Part shown: one piece after another, positions 1-8,964 of the stretch
How the letters are laid out: every line of letters begins with the position of its first letter
Position numbering within the stretch: position 1 is the stretch's first letter
DNA from: AP-15 sp963703855
GTDB lineage: Bacteria > Pseudomonadota > Alphaproteobacteria > ATCC43930 > CGMCC-115725
Direction: 5' to 3'
Assembly (NCBI GenBank): GCA_963703855.1
Contig: CAVPFW010000026.1
Coordinates: 215,336-279,335, forward strand
Length of the DNA: 64,000 nucleotides
Program-made: the position numbers and the translations under genes
The notes under the pieces: model-generated
Told to the model about the DNA's origin: nothing
Database searches by the model: none
Seen by the model: the letters and a program-made list of their open reading frames with translations, nothing else

Positions 1-1226
1 AGGTGGCGGCGCAGGCAGTCGAGGCCGAGCTCGACGGCGCCGAGGCGCACCCAGTCGCGCCCGCCATAGATGCGCGAGCGGCGCGATTCGACGCCCTCGG
101 GCGCGGCGATCGCGAGATGGATGCTGCCGCCGAAATCGATGCGGTCGGGGCCGTCATCGACCTCGATCAGCACGGCCAGCGCGTGGCTGGCGCCGGTCTC
201 GGCGCGGGCGGCGCGCGCCACCGCCTCGGCCGTCTCGCGGCTCAGCTCGCCGGCGATCAGCGCGTCGTCGAGGCCGAGGGCGGCGGCGAGCTCGGCCGGG
301 TCGCGGGCGACGAGACCGCGGCGGAACACCTTTTCGGCGCCCGGCAGATGGGCGATGCGGGCGGCGATCTGGCCGCCGGTAAAGGTCTCGACCACGGCGA
401 GCGAGCCGTCGCGTGCGGCGAGCGCGGCCAGCACCACCCCCTCGAGCGTCTGGTCGTCCTCGCCGAGGATGAAATTGCCGAGGCGCCGGCGGACCTCGGC
501 CTGCACCGGGGCGAGCTTGCGCCCGATATCGTCCCGGTCGAGGCCGCGCACGGTCAGCTTGGTCTCGATCTGCGGATAGTGGCTGCGAAAGCCGAGCTTG
601 AGCATGCCGTCGGGAACCAGATCCTCGACCCCGGCGAGCAGGGCGTCGACATGCGACTCGCCGAGCCCATAGGAATGAAACCGCTTCAGGTGGATCACGC
701 CCGGGGTGCCGCCGCGGGCCAACAGGCGCGGGACGATCTGCTCCTCGAGCATCCGGAAGAGCTCGCGCGGCACCCCCGGGGTGAAGAAAAACCGCGCCTT
801 GCCGATGTCGAGCGCAAAACCGCAGGCGGTGCCGACCGGATTGTCGAGGATCTCGGCCGTCGTCGGCAGCATCGCCTGCTTCCTGTTGTTCGGCGACATG
901 ACCCGGCTGCGGCGGCGAAAGAAGTCCTCCATGCGGCCGAGCCAATCTTCGCTCAACACGAGGTCGACGCCGGCGGCGCGCGCCGCGATCTCCTGCGACA
1001 GATCGTCGACCGTGGGGCCGAGCCCGCCATTGACGATGACCGCGTCGGCCCGCTCGCCGGCCATGCGAAACGCCGCCAGCAATTCCTCGCGATCGTCGCC
1101 GACGATCGTCCCCCACGAAACCGACAGCCCGAAATCCTCGAGCTTCTGGCTCATATAGCTGAAGTTGGTATTGACGATCTTGCCGGTCAGGACCTCGTCG
1201 CCGGTGCAGATGATCTCGATGCGCAT
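1..1226 (-). CDS. cinA: CinA family protein (competence/damage-inducible; NMN amidohydrolase type), 3' end cut by window
   Basis: The reverse strand reads a CinA protein of about 408 residues that runs off position 1, so only the last few residues are missing. The N-terminal MoCF-like domain starts MRIEIICTGDEVLTG and carries the VNGGLGPTVDDLSQE motif. The C-terminal amidase domain has the AVVETFTGGQIAARIA segment, where the family usually reads AESCTGG, so the usual Ser-Cys is replaced by Glu-Thr. That makes the nicotinamide-nucleotide deamidase activity uncertain. I chose the ATG at 1226 because an AGGG lies 6 nt upstream. An in-frame ATG at 1232 sits too close to it. No operon partner is visible upstream. 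Confidence 0.85.
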   Translation of the reverse strand, partial: MRIEIICTGDEVLTGKIVNTNFSYMSQKLEDFGLSVSWGTIVGDDREELLAAFRMAGERADAVIVNGGLGPTVDDLSQEIAARAAGVDLVLSEDWLGRMEDFFRRRSRVMSPNNRKQAMLPTTAEILDNPVGTACGFALDIGKARFFFTPGVPRELFRMLEEQIVPRLLARGGTPGVIHLKRFHSYGLGESHVDALLAGVEDLVPDGMLKLGFRSHYPQIETKLTVRGLDRDDIGRKLAPVQAEVRRRLGNFILGEDDQTLEGVVLAALAARDGSLAVVETFTGGQIAARIAHLPGAEKVFRRGLVARDPAELAAALGLDDALIAGELSRETAEAVARAARAETGASHALAVLIEVDDGPDRIDFGGSIHLAIAAPEGVESRRSRIYGGRDWVRLGAVELGLDCLRRH

Positions 1227-1232
1227 GCTCAT

Positions 1233-1688
1233 CCCTGTCGGTCGGGCGGTATCGGAGCCGGTGATAGGGTAGCCTTCGGTCGGGCGAAAGTCTTTTTGCG
1301 GCGAGCCTGCGAAAGAGCGGTCAGTTCAGCCCGGTCGGACTGGCCGATGAGGCTACCCATGCAAAGGGCGTCGATTATCGGTGTTCCCTGCGGCGTTCGG
1401 CTGCGCGACAATCCCGGTCAGCGCCACCACCCTGTTGTAGAAATCCTGGTATTCCTCGCCGCTCCCGCCGTCGATCTGCGACATTCGATAAAACCGGTCA
1501 GTCGACGGGCTCTCCCGGCGCGCCATCGCGCCCGCATCACCGCCCGGTACCAGGGGCGCAGTAACGCGACGTGCTCTCGTCGGGCCGAACCGAAAGCGTC
1601 CCGTCGAGAAGGGTTCCCCTAGCGAGAGACCGACGCAGTACTGCACGGAACCCCCGCGGCGCGCGACGTGGGCGGGGAGGCTCGGCCG
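1233..1688. other. intergenic region without a recognisable gene
   Basis: This 456-nt gap lies between two reverse-strand genes. Short open frames exist on both strands (for example 1353-1646 on the reverse strand), but none has a clear ribosome site or a recognisable domain. It probably contains the cinA promoter near 1240-1320, which I cannot define. Confidence 0.4.
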
Positions 1689-2660
1689 TCAGTCGCGCAG
1701 CTCGGGGACGATCCAGAACGGCTTTTGGCCGCGGGCGACGCGCTCGAAATTGTCGAAGGCGTTGCGCCAGCGCTTCCAATGATTGTCCCAGGTCGGCCCG
1801 GCGCCGTGCGGGCTGAAGATCGCGTTCTGCAGGGTGAACAGCTCGTGGTCGGGCTTGGGCGGCTCCTCGACCATCACGTCGAGCCCGGCGCCCATGATCT
1901 TTTCGTCGCGCAGCGCGCTGTAGAGCGCCTTTTCGTCGACCACCGGCCCGCGGCAGGTGTTGATCAGGATCGCCGTCGGCTTCATCAGGGCGAGCTCCTT
2001 CTCGCCGATCAGATTGTGCGTCGACCGGTCGAGCGGCACGTGCAGGGTCACGATGTCGGACATTTTCAACAGCTCGGGGAACAATGCGAACCGGATGCCG
2101 AGCGCGTCCTCCTGGTCGCCGGTCAGGCGGTTGATGTCGTAATACTTGACGTGCATGTCGAACGCCTTGGCCCGGCGCGCGACTTTTTTGCCGATATTGC
2201 CGAGCCCGATGATGCCCAAGGTCTTGTCCTCGAGCTCGTAGAGCTTGAACGAGTTGAAATCGTTGCCGCGCCAGCGCCCGGAGACCACACCCTCGTGCTG
2301 CCAGATCAGCTTGCGGGAGACCGCCAGCATCAACAGCATCGCGTGCTCGGCGACCGCCGTAGCATTGGCGCCGCCATTGTTGCAGATCGGCACCCCGGCC
2401 GACCGCGCCGCTTCGAGGTCATAGGTGTTGTAGCCGGCGCTCAAGGTCTGCACGATCTTGAGCTTGGGCGCCCTCTGGTAGAATTCCGGGCCGTGCGGGA
2501 ATTGGCCGCCGCCGATGTAGTATTCGGTATCCTTCAGCAGATCCCAGAATTCCGGCCTGCCGTGCGGCGCCATGACCAGCTCGAGGCCAGCGGGCAGCAA
2601 GTCGTGGGCAATCTCGAGGGTTTCTTCGGAGTGGGTGGCGGGGGTCAGGATGCGGGCCAT
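1689..2660 (-). CDS. D-isomer-specific 2-hydroxyacid dehydrogenase
   Basis: A 323-residue NAD(P)-dependent oxidoreductase expected to interconvert 2-oxo and D-2-hydroxy acids in the cytoplasm. The central Rossmann fold shows GIIGLGNIGKK. The family catalytic triad is readable: Arg in NTCRGPVVDE, Glu in VEEPPKPDHE, and His in IFSPHGAGPTWDNHW. The length is typical. I placed the start at the ATG at 2660 (MARILTP), preceded by AGGAG 9 nt upstream. An in-frame upstream extension to 2717 has no ribosome site. It is divergent from the FMN hydroxyacid oxidase at 2926, so the two may act on related hydroxy acids from a shared 265-nt promoter region. The substrate is unknown. Confidence 0.88.
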   Translation of the reverse strand: MARILTPATHSEETLEIAHDLLPAGLELVMAPHGRPEFWDLLKDTEYYIGGGQFPHGPEFYQRAPKLKIVQTLSAGYNTYDLEAARSAGVPICNNGGANATAVAEHAMLLMLAVSRKLIWQHEGVVSGRWRGNDFNSFKLYELEDKTLGIIGLGNIGKKVARRAKAFDMHVKYYDINRLTGDQEDALGIRFALFPELLKMSDIVTLHVPLDRSTHNLIGEKELALMKPTAILINTCRGPVVDEKALYSALRDEKIMGAGLDVMVEEPPKPDHELFTLQNAIFSPHGAGPTWDNHWKRWRNAFDNFERVARGQKPFWIVPELRD

Positions 2661-2925
2661 TTGCAGCATCTCCTCTTGCGCGGGGATTGTCGCGTCTGGT
2701 TGGGAAGGGCCATCCACGGCCGAGGCCGCCGACGGCGCGAGACCGAGCCATCGTAGCGATACCGGGCGATCACACCCAAGAGCAAAAAACCCCGATGCTG
2801 AATGGGCCGAACCGATTGCCCGGTCATGACGCCTCGGCTAGGCTGACCCGCCAACCGCTTTCCCGCCAACCGCTTCCCCGCCCTCCCGTATCAAGAACCG
2901 GCCGAACCAGCGAGGTAGAAGAGCC

Positions 2926-4020
2926 ATGCCCGAGTCGCTCCAGGACCGCTTTCAGAACCTGCACGAATTCGTCAAGGCGGCGCGCACCAATCTCGATCGC
3001 AATAACTGGGACTATCTGATCGGCGGCTCGGAGACCGAAACGACCCTGGCGCGCAACCGGCTGGCGTTCGACGCGATCGGGTTCCGGCCGCGGGTATTGC
3101 GCGATGTGTCGAATGTCGATTGCAGCCGCACCTTGTTCGGCAAAAAGCTGCGCATCCCGGTGCTGTGCGCGCCGGTCGGCTCGCTCGAAGTGTTCGAGCC
3201 GGGCGGGGGCGCCACCGTCGCCGCGGCGACGCGCGAGTTCGGCAACGGCATGATCCTCTCCTCGGTGTCGCATCCCGGCCTCGACAAGACCGCCGAAGCC
3301 TCCGGCGACGGCTTCAAGATCTTTCAGCTCTACGTGCGCGGCGATGCGGCCTGGGTCGACGATCATGTCCGCCGCGCGATCGACCGGGGCTACGACGCCT
3401 TTTGCCTGACCATCGACACCGACAGCTACAGCCGGCGCGAGCGCGACATCGCCAAGCGCCACCAGCGCCGGCGGGTGCGGGTCGACGACGCCCGCATCTA
3501 CCAGGCGCGGTTCAACTGGCGCGACATCGAGCGGATCAAGAAGAGCTTCGACATCCCGCTCGTTCTGAAGGGCATCGCCACCGCCGAGGACGCCAAGATC
3601 GCGGTCGAGCACGGGGTCGATTGCGTCTACGTGTCGAACCACGGCGGGCGCCAGCTCGATCAGGGCGTCGGCTCGATCGACGTATTGCCGGAGGTCGTCG
3701 AGGCGGTCGGCGGGCACGCCCGCATCATCCTCGACGGCGGCATCAGCCGCGGCGCCGACGTGGTCAAGGCGCTGATCACAGGCGCCGACGCGGTCGCCTG
3801 CGGCCGGCTTTATGTGTACGGGCTCGCCGCCGCCGGTGCGGAGGGCGTGGTGCGGCTGTTCGAGATCCTCGAGGACGAGATCCGCATCTGCCTCTCCTTG
3901 CTCGGGGTCACCGGCTATCACGAGCTCGACAAATCCTATATCCGCCCGGCCCGCCAGGTGGTAGCGCCGCACGTGCACAGCGCCTTCCCGCACCTCGACC
4001 TGCCGCGCGAGACGTATTAG
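2926..4020 (+). CDS. FMN-dependent alpha-hydroxy acid oxidase/dehydrogenase (lactate/glycolate oxidase family)
   Basis: A 364-residue TIM-barrel flavoenzyme of the L-lactate dehydrogenase/glycolate oxidase family, oxidising 2-hydroxy acids to 2-oxo acids. The active-site signature VSNHGGRQLD (about residues 236-245) supplies the catalytic His239 and substrate-binding Arg242. The phosphate-binding LDGGISRGADVVKAL and the C-terminal RLYVYGLAAAGAEGV segment are typical. There is no signal peptide or membrane anchor. It is divergent from the D-2-hydroxyacid dehydrogenase at 2660. Oxidase and quinone-linked forms cannot be told apart here, and substrate could be lactate, glycolate, mandelate or another acid. 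Confidence 0.9.
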   Translation: MPESLQDRFQNLHEFVKAARTNLDRNNWDYLIGGSETETTLARNRLAFDAIGFRPRVLRDVSNVDCSRTLFGKKLRIPVLCAPVGSLEVFEPGGGATVAAATREFGNGMILSSVSHPGLDKTAEASGDGFKIFQLYVRGDAAWVDDHVRRAIDRGYDAFCLTIDTDSYSRRERDIAKRHQRRRVRVDDARIYQARFNWRDIERIKKSFDIPLVLKGIATAEDAKIAVEHGVDCVYVSNHGGRQLDQGVGSIDVLPEVVEAVGGHARIILDGGISRGADVVKALITGADAVACGRLYVYGLAAAGAEGVVRLFEILEDEIRICLSLLGVTGYHELDKSYIRPARQVVAPHVHSAFPHLDLPRETY

Positions 4021-4034
4021 CCACACGCGATTTT

Positions 4035-4060
4035 CGGGCCAGGCACTCGCTCCTGGCCCG
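4035..4060. terminator. hairpin downstream of the hydroxyacid oxidase
   Basis: A perfect 9-bp stem (CGGGCCAGG / CCTGGCCCG) with an 8-nt loop starts 15 nt after the stop codon at 4020. No T-run follows on the plus strand, so it may stabilise the 3' end rather than act as a classical terminator. Confidence 0.5.
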
Positions 4061-4205
4061 ACGCGCGACGCGGGCGCATTTCCGCCGCGACCGCTTGCGC
4101 CAACCCTGTTCCACCTGTTTTAACTGGGCGAGATCAGGCATCGGCAGCTCCGCTCGGGCGGCCAAGGATCGGTGTTCACGGTGCCGCCATTGGCCAACCT
4201 TATAC

Positions 4206-4218
4206 TGCCAATATGGCA
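4206..4218. repeat. small palindrome TGCCA-ATA-TGGCA in convergent gap
   Basis: A 5-bp perfect inverted repeat lies in an AT-rich patch between convergent genes. It could be a protein-binding site or chance. No adjacent start codon uses it. Confidence 0.2.
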
Positions 4219-4285
4219 ATTATATGGATGCGCCTATGGCAACACACACGGAAGGGTGCACTACGCTCTGAACGACCGTCCGAAG

Positions 4286-4777
4286 TTATGCCGCGTGCTG
4301 GCGGGATGGGCGGGCCGGCGCCGCCGCCATCGCTGCCGCGACCTTGGCGGGGTCGGTGAAGGCGAGGTACTCGGCCGCGTATTCGGGCGGCAGGATCTCG
4401 ACCATCGATGTGTTCTCGACCCACACCTCGATCACATGGAACGGGCCGCGGTTGCAGCGGAAACACTGCCAGCCTTCGCGTTGAGCGATCGCTTCGACAG
4501 CGTCGGCCTCGGCGGCGACGCTGAGCGCGAAATGGGTCGGGCCGTAGCCGCGCTCCGCCGTCGGCTTGTTGACGAAACCCCCGCCCTCGCTGCCGCCCGG
4601 ATGGAGCTCGGTCCCCGCCGGATAGACCTCGACGCCCGATCCGTGCTGGTCGAGCTGCAGCGCAAAAAAGCTCCCCGGATTGGGCGGAAACGGCACCGCG
4701 ACGCCGCCCATGAACTCGGCCAGAACCCCGGCGACATGCTGCGGATCGCGCGCGGCGATCGAAAGATGATGGATCAT
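4286..4777 (-). CDS. VOC superfamily protein (glyoxalase/dioxygenase-like)
   Basis: A 163-residue protein beginning MIHHLSIAARDPQHVAGVL, the usual first beta-alpha-beta unit of the vicinal oxygen chelate fold with an early metal-ligand His. A second half-fold (THFALSVAAEADAVEAIAQ, then FHVIEVWVENTSMVEILP) completes one betaalphabetabetabeta pair. The final ~25 residues are Ala/Pro-rich and probably disordered. VOC proteins include glyoxalases, extradiol dioxygenases and antibiotic-resistance proteins, so the reaction is not assignable. It is convergent with the upstream oxidase. Confidence 0.75.
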   Translation of the reverse strand: MIHHLSIAARDPQHVAGVLAEFMGGVAVPFPPNPGSFFALQLDQHGSGVEVYPAGTELHPGGSEGGGFVNKPTAERGYGPTHFALSVAAEADAVEAIAQREGWQCFRCNRGPFHVIEVWVENTSMVEILPPEYAAEYLAFTDPAKVAAAMAAAPARPSRQHAA

Positions 4778-4878
4778 CGCTACCTCTCAAGCTTGCCGAA
4801 CCACAATAGCACGGCGCGGCCGCGTGCACGATGCCGACCGCCGCAACCGGCCGACCTGCCGCAACCGGCCGGATCGGC

Positions 4879-5718
4879 TCAATTGCGCGGCGGTCCGGAG
4901 GGACGCGGCCGGCTCGTCAAGAATGCCGCCACATCCCACGAATCCGGCGTCGACAGCGCGGCTGCTCCCTGATCGACGCCGAACGGCATGTTCGCGTGCA
5001 CAAACGCCGCGGCGGTCGTGGTCAGGCTCATGCCCGCTGCCGAATTAAACGACCCGCCGCCCCAGACCGGCGGCACCTCATAGCCATCGAGGGGCTGAGC
5101 ACTGCGCTGTCGACCCTGACCCTCGGCGCCGTGGCATCTCGCGCATTGCGCGGCGTAGACGTGCCGACCGCGCTCCGCGCTGGGCTGCGGATCGGCCGGC
5201 GAGATTGGCTCTAGACCCATCCCCGCCACGCGGATGCCGGTCGGAGCGCCGTGCCCCAAGAACTGGATATAGGCGAGCAGCGCCGTCATTTCGCGCCCGT
5301 CCTCGGGTAAGGCCCTGCCGTTCATGCTGCGCGTCATGCAGCCGTTGATCCGCTGCTCAAGGGTAATGACGCGATCGTCAACCATCATCGGAAAACTTGT
5401 GAAGGTCGAGACGAACGGTGCGGCAAACGGCTGCAAACCCGCTCGAAGATGACAGTTGCTGCAGGCCAGATTGTTGCCGGCAAAGCGCATTCCCCGGTCG
5501 GCGACATCGGGACCGAGATAGCGCTGCGTATCGGTGACAAGCTGATAGCCGTATTTGACCACCTCGGCTTCGGGGTTGGGCGGCAATTTGGCTATATCGC
5601 GAGAGGCATACCAATTCGGCGGCACACCCCAGCGGATATACCCGGCAGCAAATCCTGCCGCGGCTCCCGCCAAGCCGATTGCGAGACCGGCTGCCGCCAA
5701 TCGAGATGGCCTTCTCAC
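4879..5718 (-). CDS. tsdA-like: TsdA-like dihaem cytochrome c (thiosulfate dehydrogenase family)
   Basis: A 279-residue exported dihaem cytochrome. An N-terminal hydrophobic segment (residues 8-27) acts as signal or anchor. Haem sites are CSNCH (86-90) and CARCH (192-196). The segment INGCMTRSMNGR, with Cys127, matches the unusual Cys axial ligand region of TsdA, and NMPFG (Met244) could ligate haem 2. The TsdA family joins two thiosulfates to tetrathionate in the periplasm. The start is a GTG at 5718 that overlaps the stop of the upstream cyclase gene by 4 nt (GTGA), so translation is probably coupled. Another small dihaem-cytochrome role is possible. Confidence 0.8.
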   Translation of the reverse strand: MRRPSRLAAAGLAIGLAGAAAGFAAGYIRWGVPPNWYASRDIAKLPPNPEAEVVKYGYQLVTDTQRYLGPDVADRGMRFAGNNLACSNCHLRAGLQPFAAPFVSTFTSFPMMVDDRVITLEQRINGCMTRSMNGRALPEDGREMTALLAYIQFLGHGAPTGIRVAGMGLEPISPADPQPSAERGRHVYAAQCARCHGAEGQGRQRSAQPLDGYEVPPVWGGGSFNSAAGMSLTTTAAAFVHANMPFGVDQGAAALSTPDSWDVAAFLTSRPRPSGPPRN

Positions 5719-7004
5719 GCGAGGCCACGGCCTCTCCCCGGTAGACCGGCCGCCCTCGGCCGTGACCCCAGATCGTCAGCTGAGCCGAGTGCATCAAAGC
5801 CGGGATCGGGGGTGAACAGCTCTTGCGGTTGCGCCACCCCGCGCAAGGCGTAGCGGCCCACCGAAACGAGCCGGTTTTGCATGTTCGAGCCGAGCGCATC
5901 GGCAAAGCTCGCCGAGAGCAGCACATCCTGCTCGACCGAGCGGCTCATCGCCAGGATGCGGCTGACTTCGTTGACGGCCGGACCGATGACGGTGAAATCG
6001 AGGCGATCCTTGCTGCCGACATTGCCGTAAAAGACGTCGCCGACATGCAGCGCCAGATAAACCTGGGTCGTCGGCAAACCGGCCTCGGCGCGGCTGCGAT
6101 TGAGCTCGACGACGTCCTTGCGCACCCGCGCTGCGGCGGCGAGCCCGGCACGGCAGGCTTGCTCACGGTCCTCCCCGGTGAAGATCGCGAGCGTTCCGTC
6201 GCCGATCAGCTTCAGGACGTCGCCGCCGTGGTCGTGCACGGCGGAGACGACGACATCGGCATAATCATTGAGCAGCGGGATGATCTGCTCCGGCGGGACG
6301 CTGTCGCTGATCTGGGTGTAGCCGTGCAGGTCGCTGTACCACAAGACCGCGCCGATCTTCTCGGCGACGCCGCGGGCGATCCGGCCGCTCATCACCCGCC
6401 GGCCGGCGTCGCGGCCGAGATAGGTTTCGGCGAGCGTCCCGGCCATGCGCGCCAGCGCCGCCGATTTGACCGCGAGCTTCAAAAACGGAGCGAGCCGTTC
6501 GAGTGCGGCGACCGCGCTGTCGTCGAAGCCTTCCCGGGCATCGGTCGCCCATGACGAATAGACGCAATCCATCTCGCCGATGACACCCTCATCGGCAAAG
6601 CGGTGAACCAGCGCCAGGTAGTCGGTCATCCCCTCGTCGCGCATTTGCTCGACTGCCAGAAAGTCTATCGGATCGCCGCCTATCAAGCGGCGCCGCAGCA
6701 ACTCCTTGCCGGTCTGCAGCAAGTGAAAAAATGGGCTCCGACGCCAGTTCTCGGCCGCCTCGCCCTCGTTGGTGCGTCCATAATCGACCGCCTCGACGTC
6801 ATCCGGCATGCCGGCGCGCCAGCGAAACACGCGACCCTCATAGATCGGGTGCAGGGTATCGAGAATGACCATGGCGCGGGTTAGCGGGACACCCGCATCG
6901 ACAATGCGGCGGCAGAAGCCGGCCATCAGCTCGGTTTCGGTTCGACCGATCAACCCGGCCTTCGTCACCCAGCCGGCAAGCTCGTCGAAGGCCGTCTCGG
7001 TCAT
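5715..7004 (-). CDS. class III adenylate/guanylate cyclase with N-terminal sensor-like region
   Basis: A 429-residue protein. Residues 1-200 form a soluble, GAF-like region rich in aromatic residues and of unknown ligand. From about 215 on there is a class III nucleotidyl cyclase domain: metal-binding Asp225 in LWYSDLHGYTQISD, Asp269 in GDVLKLIGDGTLAIF, and the later VGDVFYGNVGSKDRLDFTVIG strand region. Canonical Phe-x-Asp-Ile is replaced by Tyr-Ser-Asp-Leu. No transmembrane segment is seen, so it is probably a cytoplasmic cAMP-forming enzyme. The last 25 residues are Pro/Arg/Gly-rich. Its stop overlaps the GTG of the TsdA-like cytochrome, an unusual pairing. Confidence 0.85.
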   Translation of the reverse strand: MTETAFDELAGWVTKAGLIGRTETELMAGFCRRIVDAGVPLTRAMVILDTLHPIYEGRVFRWRAGMPDDVEAVDYGRTNEGEAAENWRRSPFFHLLQTGKELLRRRLIGGDPIDFLAVEQMRDEGMTDYLALVHRFADEGVIGEMDCVYSSWATDAREGFDDSAVAALERLAPFLKLAVKSAALARMAGTLAETYLGRDAGRRVMSGRIARGVAEKIGAVLWYSDLHGYTQISDSVPPEQIIPLLNDYADVVVSAVHDHGGDVLKLIGDGTLAIFTGEDREQACRAGLAAAARVRKDVVELNRSRAEAGLPTTQVYLALHVGDVFYGNVGSKDRLDFTVIGPAVNEVSRILAMSRSVEQDVLLSASFADALGSNMQNRLVSVGRYALRGVAQPQELFTPDPGFDALGSADDLGSRPRAAGLPGRGRGLA

Positions 7005-7148
7005 ATCGCAGCTCGCTGTCGACGGCCCCGAACGGCCGGGACGGCCGGCGAGGCGACGCTGATCGAATGGGCAGCCCTCCTCGATCGTGCAAGGCGGCGT
7101 GCGACTGCGCCGATCGTCTCGAAGCGGGTGGGCGGGTTTCTCGGGGCG

Positions 7149-8459
7149 TCAATCGAGCGGGACCTTGCCGGTATAGCGGATGATATAGAGCCCGCCGGTC
7201 AGCCGGTCGTTGGCGTAGATCAGCCCGTTCTCGTCGACATAAATGTCGTTGATCTGGATCGTATGGGTCGGGTTCCCCGGCGGCGCCTGCGGCACCACAT
7301 AGCCGATCTCGACCGGGTGCGCCGGGTCGGCGATCGAATAGGCGCGCACGCCGCCGTTGAAATAGCTGCCGACGACCGTGTTTTGCAAGGTGCGCGAGGT
7401 CGCGGTCGGCCGGTTCATATCGAGGTTGTGCGCGCCGAACCGCCCGCCGGCGCGGCACAGCGCGGTCTGGTCGTGCACCGGCGGAAACGGCGCGAGCGGG
7501 TAGGGGTGGCGCTCGTTCGAGATGTCCCAGACCCAGTTGCGTTTCGGCCAGTCGGCGCATTTGACCCCGATCGCCTCTTCGCTCTGGATCGCGATGGCGC
7601 GCTCGGGGATCGCCACGACCGTATGCGCGAACCCTTGATCGAGGGACTGCCACGACCGGCGGACGAGCGCCCGCGGCCGCGCTTTGTCGGAGATGTCGAG
7701 GATCACCCAGCCGCCGTCTATCCAGCCGATATAGGCGCGGTTCGGCTGCTCCGCCGGGATCGTCAAGGAGTGCATGCGGATGCCGGAATCGGGCAATTCG
7801 ACCCGCGGCGGCGCCTCGGCCGCGTCGCCGACCCGGGTGCCCGGCAGCCACCATCGGCCGGTTTCGTGCGGCTGCGCCGGGTCGGAGACGTCGACGATCA
7901 TCATGAACTGGTCGTCCTCGGGGTTGCGCGGGACGAAGTCGCGCGCGCCGGTCGACAGATAGGCATAGTGCCCGTCGGTGAACCAGACGAAATGCGCGCC
8001 GCGCGAATGCGGGCCGGAGGTGTCGAAATGCGACAGCCGCTTCGGATGCGCCGGGTCGCCGATGTCGTAGATGTCGAGCCCGGCATGCGGCTGGCCGGGC
8101 TTTTCCGTCTGATGCGCGACGACGAGGGTGTCGCCGGCGAGGCCGAGCGAGTTGCACCGGACAAAATCCGCTTCCACCGGGACCTGGGCAATGACGGCAG
8201 GCTGCTCGGGCTTGCTGACGTCGATCGCGCTGAAGCACATCGGCGCCGATTCATGCGCGAGGTAGAGCACGCGCTGGCCGTTCGGGTACTGCTTCAACGC
8301 GAGCCCTTCGCCGCCCTTGCCGACGCCGTTCAGATCGCTGCGGCCGATGATCTGCATGTTGCTCGCCTCGGCGGCGGCGAGCGTATCGTCGGCATGGGCC
8401 GGAACGACGCCCGAGGCGGCGAGGATGGCGATGCCGAGAGCGGTAATGCACTTGCGCAT
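7149..8459 (-). CDS. secreted LVIVD-repeat beta-propeller protein
   Basis: A 436-residue protein with a signal peptide (MRKCITALGIAILAASG, cleavage after AHA-D). The rest consists of repeated blades built around hydrophobic Asp-containing strands: FSAIDVSKPEQPAVIAQV, LDIYDIGDPAHPKRLSHF, MMIVDVSDPAQPHETGRW, WVILDISDKARPRALVR and YSIADPAHPVEIGYV. This is the LVIVD pattern of a surface or periplasmic propeller. No catalytic site is evident. Single-gene transcription is likely, with about 90 nt to the downstream cyclase. Confidence 0.8.
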   Translation of the reverse strand: MRKCITALGIAILAASGVVPAHADDTLAAAEASNMQIIGRSDLNGVGKGGEGLALKQYPNGQRVLYLAHESAPMCFSAIDVSKPEQPAVIAQVPVEADFVRCNSLGLAGDTLVVAHQTEKPGQPHAGLDIYDIGDPAHPKRLSHFDTSGPHSRGAHFVWFTDGHYAYLSTGARDFVPRNPEDDQFMMIVDVSDPAQPHETGRWWLPGTRVGDAAEAPPRVELPDSGIRMHSLTIPAEQPNRAYIGWIDGGWVILDISDKARPRALVRRSWQSLDQGFAHTVVAIPERAIAIQSEEAIGVKCADWPKRNWVWDISNERHPYPLAPFPPVHDQTALCRAGGRFGAHNLDMNRPTATSRTLQNTVVGSYFNGGVRAYSIADPAHPVEIGYVVPQAPPGNPTHTIQINDIYVDENGLIYANDRLTGGLYIIRYTGKVPLD

Positions 8460-8549
8460 TCGGTTCTCCGGGAAAAGGCGATCGGGCGGGAAAGGCGATC
8501 GGCGAGGAGAGCGCTCGGGCGCGATGTCGAGGATCCGAGCGGCCGGACC

Positions 8550-8933
8550 TTATCGCAGACGCTCGGCGAATTTGGCCACGTCGATGACCACCCTCTGGTG
8601 CGACCCGACACCGATCTCCTTGATGCCCTGCGTCGCCCGAACCGAAAACTCCACGCGCTTTCCGTCGACCTTGGTCACCACCGCCTCGCCGGTCACCCGC
8701 CGACCGGCCGGGGTCGCGGCGAGGTGGCGGATGTCGACCGCGGTGCCGACCGCGCTCTCGCCCGGATCGAGATAGCCGCGGATCGCGTTCAGCGCGGCGT
8801 TTTCCATGATCATGATCATGACCGGGGTCGCCAGCACCGGCGGCAGGGTCGCATCCTTGAACCGGTTCGCCAGATGCTCGGGCTGGACGAGGAGGGTGAA
8901 GGAGCCCGCGGCTCCCGGCGGTATCGGTTTCAT
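8550..8933 (-). CDS. FlK-type thioesterase (hot-dog fold)
   Basis: A 127-residue hot-dog protein. Candidate catalytic residues T36, E44 and H70 occur in ATPVMIMIMENAA and DIRHLAATPAG. Their spacing (8 and 26) equals that of Thr42/Glu50/His76 in fluoroacetyl-CoA thioesterase FlK. I chose the ATG at 8933 because GGAAAGG lies 6 nt upstream. A longer in-frame start at 8996 would lie inside the upstream gene. It starts 31 nt after the debranching-enzyme stop, so the two are probably co-transcribed. FlK relatives hydrolyse diverse acyl-CoAs, so fluoroacetyl specificity is not implied. Confidence 0.78.
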   Translation of the reverse strand: MKPIPPGAAGSFTLLVQPEHLANRFKDATLPPVLATPVMIMIMENAALNAIRGYLDPGESAVGTAVDIRHLAATPAGRRVTGEAVVTKVDGKRVEFSVRATQGIKEIGVGSHQRVVIDVAKFAERLR

Positions 8934-8964
8934 CGGCGACCTTTCCGGCCCGAGCGCCGGCAGT

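Noticed and set aside
3..1622. Very long plus-strand open frame opposite cinA
   Set aside because: It is an antisense shadow of a G+C-rich gene; no domain, and the opposite strand reads an excellent CinA protein.
8550..8933. Fluoroacetate resistance function
   Set aside because: Although the FlK triad spacing is exact, many FlK-like thioesterases act on other acyl-CoAs and no fluoro-metabolism genes are present.
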